From positions 1-8,700 of the forward strand of contig CAMGCA010000068.1 of the NCBI GenBank assembly GCA_946011705.1: DNA of 8,700 nt, given 5' to 3'. Below, piece after piece: positions 1 through 5,719 of this stretch. The translations under genes and the position numbers were made by a program. Each line of letters starts with the position of its first letter. Position 1 is the first letter of the stretch. The notes beneath the pieces are model-generated. The model was not told the origin of the DNA and ran no database searches. It saw only the letters and a list, made by a program, of their open reading frames with translations. The DNA is from an uncultured Clostridia bacterium (GTDB lineage: Bacteria > Bacillota > Clostridia > Oscillospirales > Oscillospiraceae).

Positions 1-149
1 ATTGGATGAAGCTGGAGCAGTTCCAGCGTGGTTTTCCCATCATGTGCTACTATGGTTTGATATCCCTCTTTTTCCAGATAAGCGGATAGAACCTGTGTGA
101 TCTTGACTTCGTCATCCACAAGTAGGATTTGCTTTTGCATTTTTATCAT
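1..149 (-). CDS. Response regulator, N-terminal part only (runs off window)
   Basis: The 5' end of a two-component response regulator; only the first 49 residues lie in the window. The translation shows the receiver-domain start: a hydrophobic first strand ILLVDDE (residues 8-14) whose D12-D13 are the Mg2+-binding acidic pair, then a first helix and the second strand ending in AHDG (35-38). The phospho-acceptor Asp, expected near residue 57, lies outside. The start ATG at 149-147 is preferred because GGAA sits 7 nt upstream; an in-frame ATG at 140-138 is the alternative. The receiver type resembles OmpR/PhoB regulators (family knowledge), but the output domain is not visible, so the target is unknown. 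It is co-directional with the methyltransferase gene, 95 nt downstream of it. Confidence 0.85.
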   Translation of the reverse strand, partial: MIKMQKQILLVDDEVKITQVLSAYLEKEGYQTIVAHDGKTTLELLQLHP

Positions 150-244
150 ATTTCTATTCCAATCGATAAATTAAGAGTCTGATCAACTGTCACGAAAACC
201 ACTCAAGGTAATTTCCTCCCTTGATTCAGGGAAATCGAAAACGG

Positions 245-850
245 TTATTTTCTTTGCAGTTTAATGATTTGAACCATTCCATCAATTTCTACGCCACTTG
301 CAACAAACCCATTGTTTTCAAACAGCGAAACGATTTCATTCGGAGAATAAAACTTAACATCTCCGGCCCTGGAGAATTTTACAAACGGATTACATATTAC
401 CCTTAAAATGGCAGGTAAATACGCTTCTGCTATGTATAGCATACCCCCTATTCTGATTACTCGTCCTGCTTCTTGCGCGAACCTCTGAACATTTGGAAAA
501 TGGTGAAATGCGGCAGAAACAGTCATTACTCCTATCTCACCATTTTCAAACGGAAGTTGGTCACATCCAGAAACATAGAACGTCATATCTGGATTTAATC
601 TTTTTGCCTGCTCTATCATTTTTTCAGATATGTCAACGCCATACCCGCAAAAAGGACTCTTTTCTGCCAGTTCATGCAGCAAGCGGCCATTACCACAGGC
701 AACATCCACTACCGTATCGTCAGGAGCAATAGTTACTGCTTCATATATCATTTTCTTGAACTTGGCGGTGAACTTACCATCAAAAGTCAATTCGTAGTTT
801 TCTGCTTTTTTATCGTAACTCTTTTTTGAACGCTGCTCAAATTTATTCAT
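245..850 (-). CDS. Class I SAM-dependent methyltransferase
   Basis: A 201-residue cytosolic methyltransferase of the Methyltransf_11/25 type. Visible motifs are motif I VVDVACGNG (residues 47-55, SAM-binding loop), the acidic end of strand 2 GVDIS (71-75; D73 should hold the ribose hydroxyls), CDQLPF (96-101; adenine-contacting region) and AFHHF (114-118), followed by RVIRIGGMLYI (130-140), the usual strand 5 region. Length is normal for a single-domain enzyme. The substrate cannot be read from the sequence. It is not recognisably ArsM: too short and without the ArsM cysteine pattern. ATG at 850-848 follows a weak GGGG 10 nt upstream; the spacer is the perfect 10-bp palindrome ACATATATGT (851-860). 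It lies 48 nt after the TtcA-like gene on the same strand without an obvious terminator between. The gene is visibly AT-richer than its right-hand neighbours, suggesting a different origin. Confidence 0.9.
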   Translation of the reverse strand: MNKFEQRSKKSYDKKAENYELTFDGKFTAKFKKMIYEAVTIAPDDTVVDVACGNGRLLHELAEKSPFCGYGVDISEKMIEQAKRLNPDMTFYVSGCDQLPFENGEIGVMTVSAAFHHFPNVQRFAQEAGRVIRIGGMLYIAEAYLPAILRVICNPFVKFSRAGDVKFYSPNEIVSLFENNGFVASGVEIDGMVQIIKLQRK

Positions 851-898
851 ACATATATGTCCCCATTAATTCTGAATTGTCGTTTCCACCATAAAAGA

Positions 899-1738
899 CT
901 ACTTGTAGTTTTCCAGGAAAGAGACTTCCTTGCCGCCGTGCTTATATCCGGGAAAAGTATCCAGCGAGACTGCGTGAATGCTGTTGAAGATGGATTTTTC
1001 AATATTGGGATTGTCCCGTTTCAGGCGGCGGAGCAGGTTCTTGATTTCCTGCCGCTTGGAGCCGCCGCCCCCATTGTCACAAATGGTGCAGTTTTCTGTA
1101 AAGCGACAGGCACATTGGATAAATTCCAACTGATTGTACCCCCGCCATGCGATGATGTCATCCTCATGGATACAGTACATGGGCCGGATCAATTCCATTC
1201 CCTCAAAATGGTCGCTGTGCAGTTTGGGCAGCATAGCCTGAAGCTGAGAGCCGTAAAACATCCCCATTACTGTTGTCTCGATCACATCGTTGAAGTGATG
1301 GCCAAGAGCAATTTTATTGCAGCCCAGTTCCTGTGCCTTGCTGTAAAGATACCCCCGGCGCATCCGGGCGCAGAGGTAGCAGGGGGACTTTTCGCTGCTG
1401 TTAGCCACTTCGAAAATGTTCGTTTCAAAAACCGTGATGGGAATCCGGAGTAAGGCAGCGTTGCTTTCAATTTTCTGACGGTTGATTGCGTTATAACCTG
1501 GGTCCATTACCAAAAACAGCAAATCAAAGGAGACATCACTGTGTCGGTGGAGCTCCTGCATCAGTTTTGCCATCAGCATGGAGTCCTTTCCTCCGGAGAT
1601 ACACACCGCAATCTTATCTCCGGCCTGAATCAGCTCGTACTTTTTTACAGCATAGGTGAACGGTTTCCAAAGCTCGTCCCGATATTTTTTGATGATGCTT
1701 CTCTCTATCATCTGATAGGGTTCCAAAGTTCTCGACAT
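899..1738 (-). CDS. TtcA-family PP-loop ATPase (tRNA 2-thiocytidine synthetase-like)
   Basis: A 279-residue N-type ATP pyrophosphatase of the TtcA/TilS superfamily. TtcA adenylates C32 of certain tRNAs and replaces its oxygen with sulfur, using a [4Fe-4S] cluster and sulfur from a cysteine desulfurase. Visible: PP-loop SGGKDS (48-53), CYLC (C120, C123) followed by RMRRG as in TtcA, LGHHFNDVIET (145-155), and a distal Cys set CAC (209, 211) plus CTIC (217, 220), which could supply the remaining cluster ligand. The tail differs from E. coli TtcA by the Cys-rich, Gly-rich stretch around 209-226, so the exact substrate is uncertain. An in-frame ATG at 1807 overlaps the upstream stop as ATGA and would add 23 residues. 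I prefer 1738 because GAGGGG lies 9 nt before it and the extra residues look non-conserved. It is the last gene of the four-gene operon, next to a cysteine desulfurase that could feed it sulfur. Confidence 0.87.
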   Translation of the reverse strand: MSRTLEPYQMIERSIIKKYRDELWKPFTYAVKKYELIQAGDKIAVCISGGKDSMLMAKLMQELHRHSDVSFDLLFLVMDPGYNAINRQKIESNAALLRIPITVFETNIFEVANSSEKSPCYLCARMRRGYLYSKAQELGCNKIALGHHFNDVIETTVMGMFYGSQLQAMLPKLHSDHFEGMELIRPMYCIHEDDIIAWRGYNQLEFIQCACRFTENCTICDNGGGGSKRQEIKNLLRRLKRDNPNIEKSIFNSIHAVSLDTFPGYKHGGKEVSFLENYK

Positions 1739-1747
1739 AGATGCGTT

Positions 1748-1753
1748 CCCCTC
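1748..1753 (-). promoter_or_regulatory. Ribosome binding site deciding the TtcA-like start
   Basis: GAGGGG on the minus strand, 9 nt upstream of ATG 1738-1736. It favours this start over the overlapping ATG at 1807, which has only GGTGG 2 nt before it. Confidence 0.6.
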
Positions 1754-1803
1754 ATATGATGTGTTTTGCGGTCTTATCCGCTGCCAGTGCCGCGGTGATT
1801 GGA

Positions 1804-2925
1804 TCATGCCACCAGTTCCTTATAGCAACTGTCAAAGATTCGGAGGAATTCCTGAAGTTCCTCCCATGTGGTCAAGTGGCTGAGACTGATACGCCAGGAA
1901 GAGAGAGCATTCTTTCGGTCCCGGCTGACTGCGAATACCGCCTTGGAGGGCGTTCCCTCTGTGGAACAGGCTGACTTGACAGAGACACAAACTCCACGCT
2001 TGCCTAATTCCCGCTGGAACACCGTCCCTTTCACGCCACGAACACTGAGATTTAGGATGTGCGGCACCGCGTTTTCAGGACTGTTGATCCGGACAGCCGG
2101 ATATTTTGCAAGCTCATCCCGCAGGTAACGGTTCAGCGCTTCTGCATAAGCAATTCGTTTCTCCTGATTCTCCAGCGCCAGACGAAGCGCCTCTTCAGAA
2201 GATACTGCCAGCGCCAGCGCCGGAGTACCGCTTCGATAAATCGTGGTGCTGGAGCCGCCGTGGATCTGCGGTTCAATGACGAGGTCCTTCTTTTTCAGCA
2301 GCAGGCCGCTGCCGTTCAGCCCATAGAATTTGTGGGGTGCGATGCTCATGGTGTCCACACCGTCCAGCACCAGTTCCGTCTTCCCCACTGCCTGCGTGGC
2401 GTCCACATGGAGGCGGCAGTTTGGAAACTCTTTTAAGATTTCAGCGATCTCCCGGACCGGCTGCACCGTTCCCAGCTCACTGTCCACCGCGCAGACAGAC
2501 ACCAGCACGGTGTCCTTCCGCAGCAGGTCCCGCAGCTGCTCCAAATCAATGGTGCCGTCCCGTGCAATGTCCACAAGGTCAATCTCGCATCCCTGCTGCT
2601 GAAGGGCGGAAAGTGTTCCGCCCACAGAGGAGTGCTCCAGCGCCGTGGAAATGATGTGCCTGCCAATATGCCGGGACGCCTGGACGATGCCTTTGATGGC
2701 GAGGTTGTTGGACTCGCTGGCTCCGGAGGTGTAGATGATCTCTGCCGGGTCAATACCCAGCAGTTCCGCGATGCTGTCTGTCACGCGGCTCATTTCCGCT
2801 TGCGCGGCCTGCCCGGCAGGGTGCGTGGAGTTGGGATTTCCGATAAATATTCGTTCCGTTTGGTAGAACGCCTCCAGCACAGCTGGGTCTGCGGGCGTAT
2901 TGGCGGAATAGTCCAGATAGATCAT
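1804..2925 (-). CDS. Cysteine desulfurase, NifS/IscS-like (class V aminotransferase fold)
   Basis: A 373-residue PLP enzyme that would release sulfur from cysteine as a protein-bound persulfide, giving alanine. Visible: N-terminal YLDYSANTP (3-11), TSGASESNN (66-74; PLP phosphate site), EHSS (97-100; the usual stacking-His region), DATQAVGK (175-182), PLP lysine in APHKFYG (K199), RSGTP (231-235), and the mobile-loop cysteine in SACST (C320), the persulfide carrier. Where IscS/NifS usually read NNE(I/T)G, this protein has VDSELG (147-152), so it belongs to a divergent branch. Length is slightly below IscS. ATG at 2925 is chosen because a perfect AGGAGG lies 6 nt upstream; the frame stays open to 3036, but that part is the overlapping TcdA-like gene in another frame. 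The start overlaps the TcdA-like stop as ATGA. A selenocysteine lyase role is possible but unproven. Confidence 0.93.
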   Translation of the reverse strand: MIYLDYSANTPADPAVLEAFYQTERIFIGNPNSTHPAGQAAQAEMSRVTDSIAELLGIDPAEIIYTSGASESNNLAIKGIVQASRHIGRHIISTALEHSSVGGTLSALQQQGCEIDLVDIARDGTIDLEQLRDLLRKDTVLVSVCAVDSELGTVQPVREIAEILKEFPNCRLHVDATQAVGKTELVLDGVDTMSIAPHKFYGLNGSGLLLKKKDLVIEPQIHGGSSTTIYRSGTPALALAVSSEEALRLALENQEKRIAYAEALNRYLRDELAKYPAVRINSPENAVPHILNLSVRGVKGTVFQRELGKRGVCVSVKSACSTEGTPSKAVFAVSRDRKNALSSWRISLSHLTTWEELQEFLRIFDSCYKELVA

Positions 2926-3689
2926 GCGCTGCCTCCTGATCGCATCAGGTCTTTTACCACCTCGCCGGCAAGGATCAGTCCGGCAACCGGGGGGACAAAG
3001 GCGTTGCTGCCCGGAACCTGCCGCCGCTGGGTGCATTTCCTCGCCGTACCCGGCGGGCAGATGCAGTGGCTTCGGCAGCTGATGGACATATCGTCAATGG
3101 GCGTCATGGCAGGCTCTTTGGAATAGACCACCTTCAGATGCCTGATCCCCCGCTTTTTCAGTTCCCTGCGCATGACTCTTGCCAGCGGGCACACGGAGGT
3201 CTCAAAGATGTCCGCGACTTCAAAAGCAGTTGGATCCGCCTTGTTTCCCGCACCCATGCAGCTGATAACAGGAACTCCTGACCGCTGAGCCTGCTCCACC
3301 AGCTCCAGCTTGCCGGTGACCGTGTCGATGGCGTCCACAATATAGTCATACCGGGTAAAATCAAACTGCTCCGCCGTCTGCGGGGCGTAAAAGGTCTTAT
3401 AGGTATGGACAACCGCGTCCGGATTGATTTCTTTGACGCGCTGCTCCGCCACATCCACCTTGTATTGTCCCACGGTTTTGCGGGTAGCGAGCAGCTGTCG
3501 GTCGAGGTTCGTCAGACACACCCGGTCATCGTCGATGAGATCCAGAATGCCGACGCCGCTGCGGGCAAGGGCCTCCACGGTGTAGCCGCCCACACCGCCA
3601 ATGCCAAATACAGCCACCCGGGCACGGTACAGCCTCTCCATGCCCTCCTGCCCAAAGAGCAACTGTGTTCTTGAAAACTGATTGAGCAT
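2922..3689 (-). CDS. tcdA: TcdA/CsdL-type E1-like enzyme (tRNA t6A dehydratase, ThiF/MoeB/HesA superfamily)
   Basis: A 255-residue member of the ubiquitin-activating-like superfamily. TcdA uses ATP to cyclise N6-threonylcarbamoyladenosine (t6A) at tRNA position 37 to ct6A; in E. coli it works with the cysteine desulfurase CsdA and the acceptor CsdE. Visible: N-terminal helix with the FSRTQLLFG start (5-13), Rossmann nucleotide loop GIGGVGG (29-35), acidic DLIDDD (50-55), the NLDRQ motif (61-65) that matches NLNRQ of the family, the VDAID region after strand 5, and a C-terminal Cys cluster (C205, C209, C211, C219) followed by VPGSNAFVPPVAGL, typical of the clostridial TcdA branch. ATG 3689-3687 follows GGAGGA located in the stop region of the XdhC-like gene, 6 nt apart. 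It sits directly before a cysteine desulfurase, as in the csdA-csdL pairing. MoeB/ThiF-like sulfur-carrier activation is the alternative, but no ThiS/MoaD-like protein is in the window. Confidence 0.85.
   Translation of the reverse strand: MLNQFSRTQLLFGQEGMERLYRARVAVFGIGGVGGYTVEALARSGVGILDLIDDDRVCLTNLDRQLLATRKTVGQYKVDVAEQRVKEINPDAVVHTYKTFYAPQTAEQFDFTRYDYIVDAIDTVTGKLELVEQAQRSGVPVISCMGAGNKADPTAFEVADIFETSVCPLARVMRRELKKRGIRHLKVVYSKEPAMTPIDDMSISCRSHCICPPGTARKCTQRRQVPGSNAFVPPVAGLILAGEVVKDLMRSGGSA
2932..2937 (-). promoter_or_regulatory. Ribosome binding site of the cysteine desulfurase gene
   Basis: A perfect AGGAGG on the minus strand, 6 nt before ATG 2925-2923 and inside the end of the preceding gene. 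It fixes the start against the longer open frame and suggests coupled translation. Confidence 0.75.
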
Positions 3690-3695
3690 GTTCGC

Positions 3696-4613
3696 CTATC
3701 CTCCGATTCCCTTGATCAACACCCTCATCTGTCCGCCGCAGACCATTCCCTGATTCTCTGCCACATCATTGCTCATATCCACCTCAACGCAACGATATCC
3801 ATTTGTACCAATGATGCGTCGTGCTTCTAAAAGGACGGCGTGCTCACTGCATCCACCGCCGATGGTCCCAACGGTCTTGCGGTTGCGATCTACCGCCATC
3901 ATGGCGCCGGATTTCACTGGCGTGGAGCCGCTGGTTTCTAAAACCAACAGAAGAGCCTTCGGCTCCCTACTGCAAGCAAGAAATTCCAGCACCGGCAGGT
4001 CAATGTCCTCTGCCACAAGGGTGGTGCTTCCGGAACGGCGGGGCGTATCCCGCCGGCGGCATTGAATCAGTTCCGCAGCTATGGAGATGGCTATCTCCTG
4101 TGTCGTCAGAGCATTGATAGGAAGTCCGATGGGGGCGTGAATGCACTCAAGCGTCTTGCCGGGGATGCCCTCATCCTTCAACAGTTGAAACAGCCCCGCT
4201 ACCCGGCGCTTGGAGCCGATCATCCCCAGGTACTTCGGAAATGTCCCGGATAGGATCGCTCTCAGGCAGTCCGCGTCATAGCGGTGTCCGCGTGTGATGA
4301 CGGCCACATAGTCCTGTTCGCAGATTTCCAAAGAACGCACTGCCTTGGGAAACGCATCGCATATCACTTCCTGTGCTTCTGGAAATCGTCCCCGGTTGAC
4401 AAAGGAAGGACGGTCATCCACCACCGTCACTGCAAAGCCCAGGTCACTTCCGTACCGGCACAATGGCTGGGCGATATGTCCAGCTCCCAGGAGAAGGAGA
4501 CGCTCAGCGGGATAGAAATTACGGACGTAGACAATACCAGTTGCCTCAAAGGTCATTGACGCCGGCTTTCCATCTCGAACCTGTTTTAGTATCTTCTGAA
4601 ATTGTGTTTGCAT
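3696..4613 (-). CDS. XdhC/CoxI-family molybdenum hydroxylase accessory protein, domains permuted
   Basis: A 305-residue protein of the XdhC/CoxI family. XdhC binds molybdenum cofactor (Moco), protects its sulfurated form and delivers it to xanthine dehydrogenase-type enzymes. The usual order is a CoxI domain first and a Rossmann domain second. Here the Rossmann part comes first: LLLGAGHIAQPL (40-51), VVDDRPSFVNRGRFP (64-78), VITRGHRYD (105-113), MIGSKRR (131-137), then PIGLPINALTTQEIAISIAAE to about 181. The CoxI part follows: ETSGSTPVKSGAMM (226-239), GTIGGGCSEHAV (249-260), and QGMVCGGQMRVLI (288-300), including C255 and C292. Only about 35 residues precede the Rossmann domain. ATG at 4613 has AAGGAGA with 8 nt spacing. 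It is the first gene of the operon behind a near-consensus promoter. Its position next to a cysteine desulfurase fits Moco sulfuration, as described for XdhC with NifS4 in Rhodobacter capsulatus; no molybdoenzyme gene is visible here. Confidence 0.88.
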   Translation of the reverse strand: MQTQFQKILKQVRDGKPASMTFEATGIVYVRNFYPAERLLLLGAGHIAQPLCRYGSDLGFAVTVVDDRPSFVNRGRFPEAQEVICDAFPKAVRSLEICEQDYVAVITRGHRYDADCLRAILSGTFPKYLGMIGSKRRVAGLFQLLKDEGIPGKTLECIHAPIGLPINALTTQEIAISIAAELIQCRRRDTPRRSGSTTLVAEDIDLPVLEFLACSREPKALLLVLETSGSTPVKSGAMMAVDRNRKTVGTIGGGCSEHAVLLEARRIIGTNGYRCVEVDMSNDVAENQGMVCGGQMRVLIKGIGG

Positions 4614-4693
4614 GAAAGTTTCTCCTTCTCAGCAAGGTGGATCTTAGATAAAGTTTTCCATTTTATTGCATATAACAATAGTATGATGATAGG

Positions 4694-4722
4694 ATTATAC
4701 CTCTGTATTGAAGAAACTACAA
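4694..4722 (-). promoter_or_regulatory. Sigma-A-type promoter of the xdhC-like operon
   Basis: On the minus strand a -35 TTGTAG (4722-4717) and a perfect -10 TATAAT (4699-4694) are separated by 17 nt. Transcription should begin near 4687, giving a leader of about 75 nt. A run of eight A residues (4740-4733) lies just upstream of the -35 and could act as an UP-like element. A weak dyad (TATTG, 7 nt, CAATA; 4664-4680) lies shortly after the predicted start. Confidence 0.7.
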
Positions 4723-4829
4723 TAGGGCACTATTTTTTTTCAAATTTGCTTTGTGTCCTCCGGCATTTAGCTGCGATGTGGCAAGAAGCTGATGAGGTAC
4801 ACCGTTTAGGCCAGTATTCCCAAGCCGTA

Positions 4830-4858
4830 TTGACTTTCCCTTTGCACCTGCATATAAT
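4830..4858 (+). promoter_or_regulatory. Sigma-A-type promoter of the ars operon
   Basis: -35 TTGACT (4830-4835) and a perfect -10 TATAAT (4853-4858), with the optimal 17-nt spacer. The predicted start is near 4865, inside the candidate operator, so a bound repressor would block initiation. Confidence 0.8.
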
Positions 4859-4860
4859 AA

Positions 4861-4882
4861 CACATAGAAAAATTTAAATGTG
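4861..4882 (+). promoter_or_regulatory. Candidate ArsR operator at the arsR promoter
   Basis: An imperfect dyad, CACAT (4861-4865), 12 nt, ATGTG (4878-4882), covers the expected start site. Its core ATAGAAAAATTTAAAT (4864-4879) matches 13 of 16 positions with the dyad upstream of arsD. Position and repetition support an autoregulatory ArsR site; binding itself is inference. Confidence 0.5.
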
Positions 4883-4884
4883 AA

Positions 4885-4889
4885 GGAGG
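4885..4889 (+). promoter_or_regulatory. Ribosome binding site fixing the TTG start of arsR
   Basis: GGAGG lies 7 nt before the TTG at 4897. No ATG at a suitable distance in this frame competes with it. Confidence 0.8.
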
Positions 4890-4896
4890 CGGGAAA

Positions 4897-5214
4897 TTGG
4901 AGCAAATTTACCGCGACACAGCGAAGATACTAAAGGCAATTTCCGACCCAAAGCGTCTGCGGATTATAGATATGCTTTCTTGTGGGGAGCTGTGTGCCTG
5001 TAAAATCCTTGAGGCCTTCCATATCACACAGCCTACGCTGTCTCACGATATGAAGGTGCTGATCCAAGCTGGAATCGTAGACGATCGGCGGGATGGAAAG
5101 AATATCTACTATTCCCTCAATGAAGCACGTCTTGGGGAGTTTGAAAGTACCTTGCACAGAATTATAGGACCTAAAGCAGACTGTATCTGTCATTCAGAGG
5201 GCTGCTGCCAATAA
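4897..5214 (+). CDS. arsR: ArsR-family arsenite-responsive repressor
   Basis: A 105-residue winged-helix regulator that would sit on the ars operator and leave when As(III) binds. Visible: KAISDPKRLRIIDML (13-27; helix 1-2 signature of the family), the metal-site motif ELCACKI (C33, C35), the recognition helix QPTLSHDMKVLIQAG (45-59), and the wing DDRRDGKNIYYSL (61-73). The classical E. coli As(III) motif is ELCVCDLC with three cysteines. Here the first two are kept and the third position is Leu, while the C-terminus carries four more cysteines (C96, C98, C103, C104) that may complete or extend the site. The start is TTG with a strong ribosome binding site. It is the first gene of the ars operon, followed by a hairpin terminator/attenuator, so it can be expressed on its own. 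Confidence 0.95.
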   Translation: MEQIYRDTAKILKAISDPKRLRIIDMLSCGELCACKILEAFHITQPTLSHDMKVLIQAGIVDDRRDGKNIYYSLNEARLGEFESTLHRIIGPKADCICHSEGCCQ

Positions 5215-5221
5215 ACAGGAT

Positions 5222-5262
5222 ACCGATGCCTCAAATTGCTGGCACGTTTGAGCATCGGTTTT
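5222..5262 (+). terminator. Hairpin terminator/attenuator between arsR and arsD
   Basis: Starting 8 nt after the arsR stop, the arm 5222-5235 pairs with 5247-5259: 13 base pairs with one bulged C, an 11-nt loop, and four T residues at 5259-5262. The T tract is short, so partial termination (attenuation) is more likely than a full stop. Confidence 0.65.
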
Positions 5263-5275
5263 CATATCGTATAAA
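5248..5275 (+). promoter_or_regulatory. Possible internal promoter for arsD-arsA-arsC-acr3
   Basis: -35-like TTGAGC (5248-5253) within the right arm of the arsR terminator and -10-like TATAAA (5270-5275), with a 16-nt spacer. The operator-like dyad follows 1 nt later. The score is moderate, and the region between the hairpin and arsD is AT-rich, so chance matches are possible. Confidence 0.4.
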
Positions 5276-5276
5276 T

Positions 5277-5292
5277 ATAGAAACATTTCTAT
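5277..5292 (+). promoter_or_regulatory. Second candidate ArsR operator, upstream of arsD
   Basis: A perfect inverted repeat, ATAGAAA, CA, TTTCTAT, directly after a -10-like sequence. It matches 13 of 16 positions with the core of the element at the arsR promoter. It may bind ArsR or, less likely, ArsD, which acts as a weak secondary regulator in the E. coli plasmid R773 system. Confidence 0.5.
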
Positions 5293-5320
5293 TTTTCTAT
5301 CTTTTAGGAGAACCAATCTT

Positions 5321-5719
5321 ATGAAAACAATGAAAATCTACGAGGCCGCCATGTGCTGCTCCACCGGACTTTGCGGTGTGAGCGTCGATCCCGAACTGCT
5401 CCGTGTCTCCACAGTGCTGAACACGCTGAAACAGAGCGGCGTGGTGGTCCAGCGGTTCAACCTGTCCAATGCCCCGGCGGAGTTCGTGAAGAATAAGGCC
5501 GTCACAGAATATTTGCAGAAATTTGGCCCGGAAAAGCTGCCCGTGGTTGTCGTTGATGACGCTATCGTGATTGCGGGCCGCTATCCGACGAATGTGGAGT
5601 TTACGCGCCTGCTGGAGCTGTCTGGCGATGTCCTGGGTGTTGCTTGTTGCAGCGGGGATGCTCCGACTTCCGGCTGTTGCAACGATGCTGCTGATATTTC
5701 TGAAAGGAATTGTTTATGA
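5321..5719 (+). CDS. arsD: ArsD arsenite metallochaperone
   Basis: A 132-residue thioredoxin-fold protein that binds As(III) in the cytosol and hands it to ArsA, raising the pump's affinity. Visible: the diagnostic three-cysteine site AMCCSTGLCG (C12, C13, C18), KLPVVVVDD (72-80), and two C-terminal vicinal pairs C109-C110 and C119-C120, as in R773 ArsD, plus C131. ATG at 5321 has AGGAG 10 nt upstream; ATG at 5330 (Met4) is possible but further from it. The stop overlaps the arsA start as ATGA, so the chaperone and its ATPase partner are translated together, which fits their physical partnership. Length (about 120-130 residues) is typical. Confidence 0.96.
   Translation: MKTMKIYEAAMCCSTGLCGVSVDPELLRVSTVLNTLKQSGVVVQRFNLSNAPAEFVKNKAVTEYLQKFGPEKLPVVVVDDAIVIAGRYPTNVEFTRLLELSGDVLGVACCSGDAPTSGCCNDAADISERNCL

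Noticed and set aside
203..232. Hairpins TCAAGG/CCTTGA (203-224) and TCCCT/AGGGA (217-232) after the methyltransferase gene
   Set aside because: Short, mutually exclusive stems with no T tract after them on the minus strand; not a convincing terminator.
245..850. Methyltransferase as an arsenite methyltransferase (ArsM) linked to the ars genes
   Set aside because: It is only 201 residues, lacks the ArsM cysteine pattern, and lies on the other strand, separated by the sulfur-transfer operon.
4664..4680. Dyad TATTG-N7-CAATA with GTTATAT, as a ModE-type molybdate operator
   Set aside because: The arms are only 5 bp and the match to the known ModE site is partial; too weak to call.
4721..4740. 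AATAG-GGCA-CTATT followed by a T run, resembling a plus-strand terminator
   Set aside because: The stem is only 5 bp and AT-rich, no plus-strand gene ends there, and it overlaps the left promoter, where the A/T run is better explained as an UP-like element.
4602..4877. 91-codon open frame across the divergent intergenic region
   Set aside because: It overlaps both promoters and the xdhC-like start, has no good ribosome binding site and no recognisable motif.
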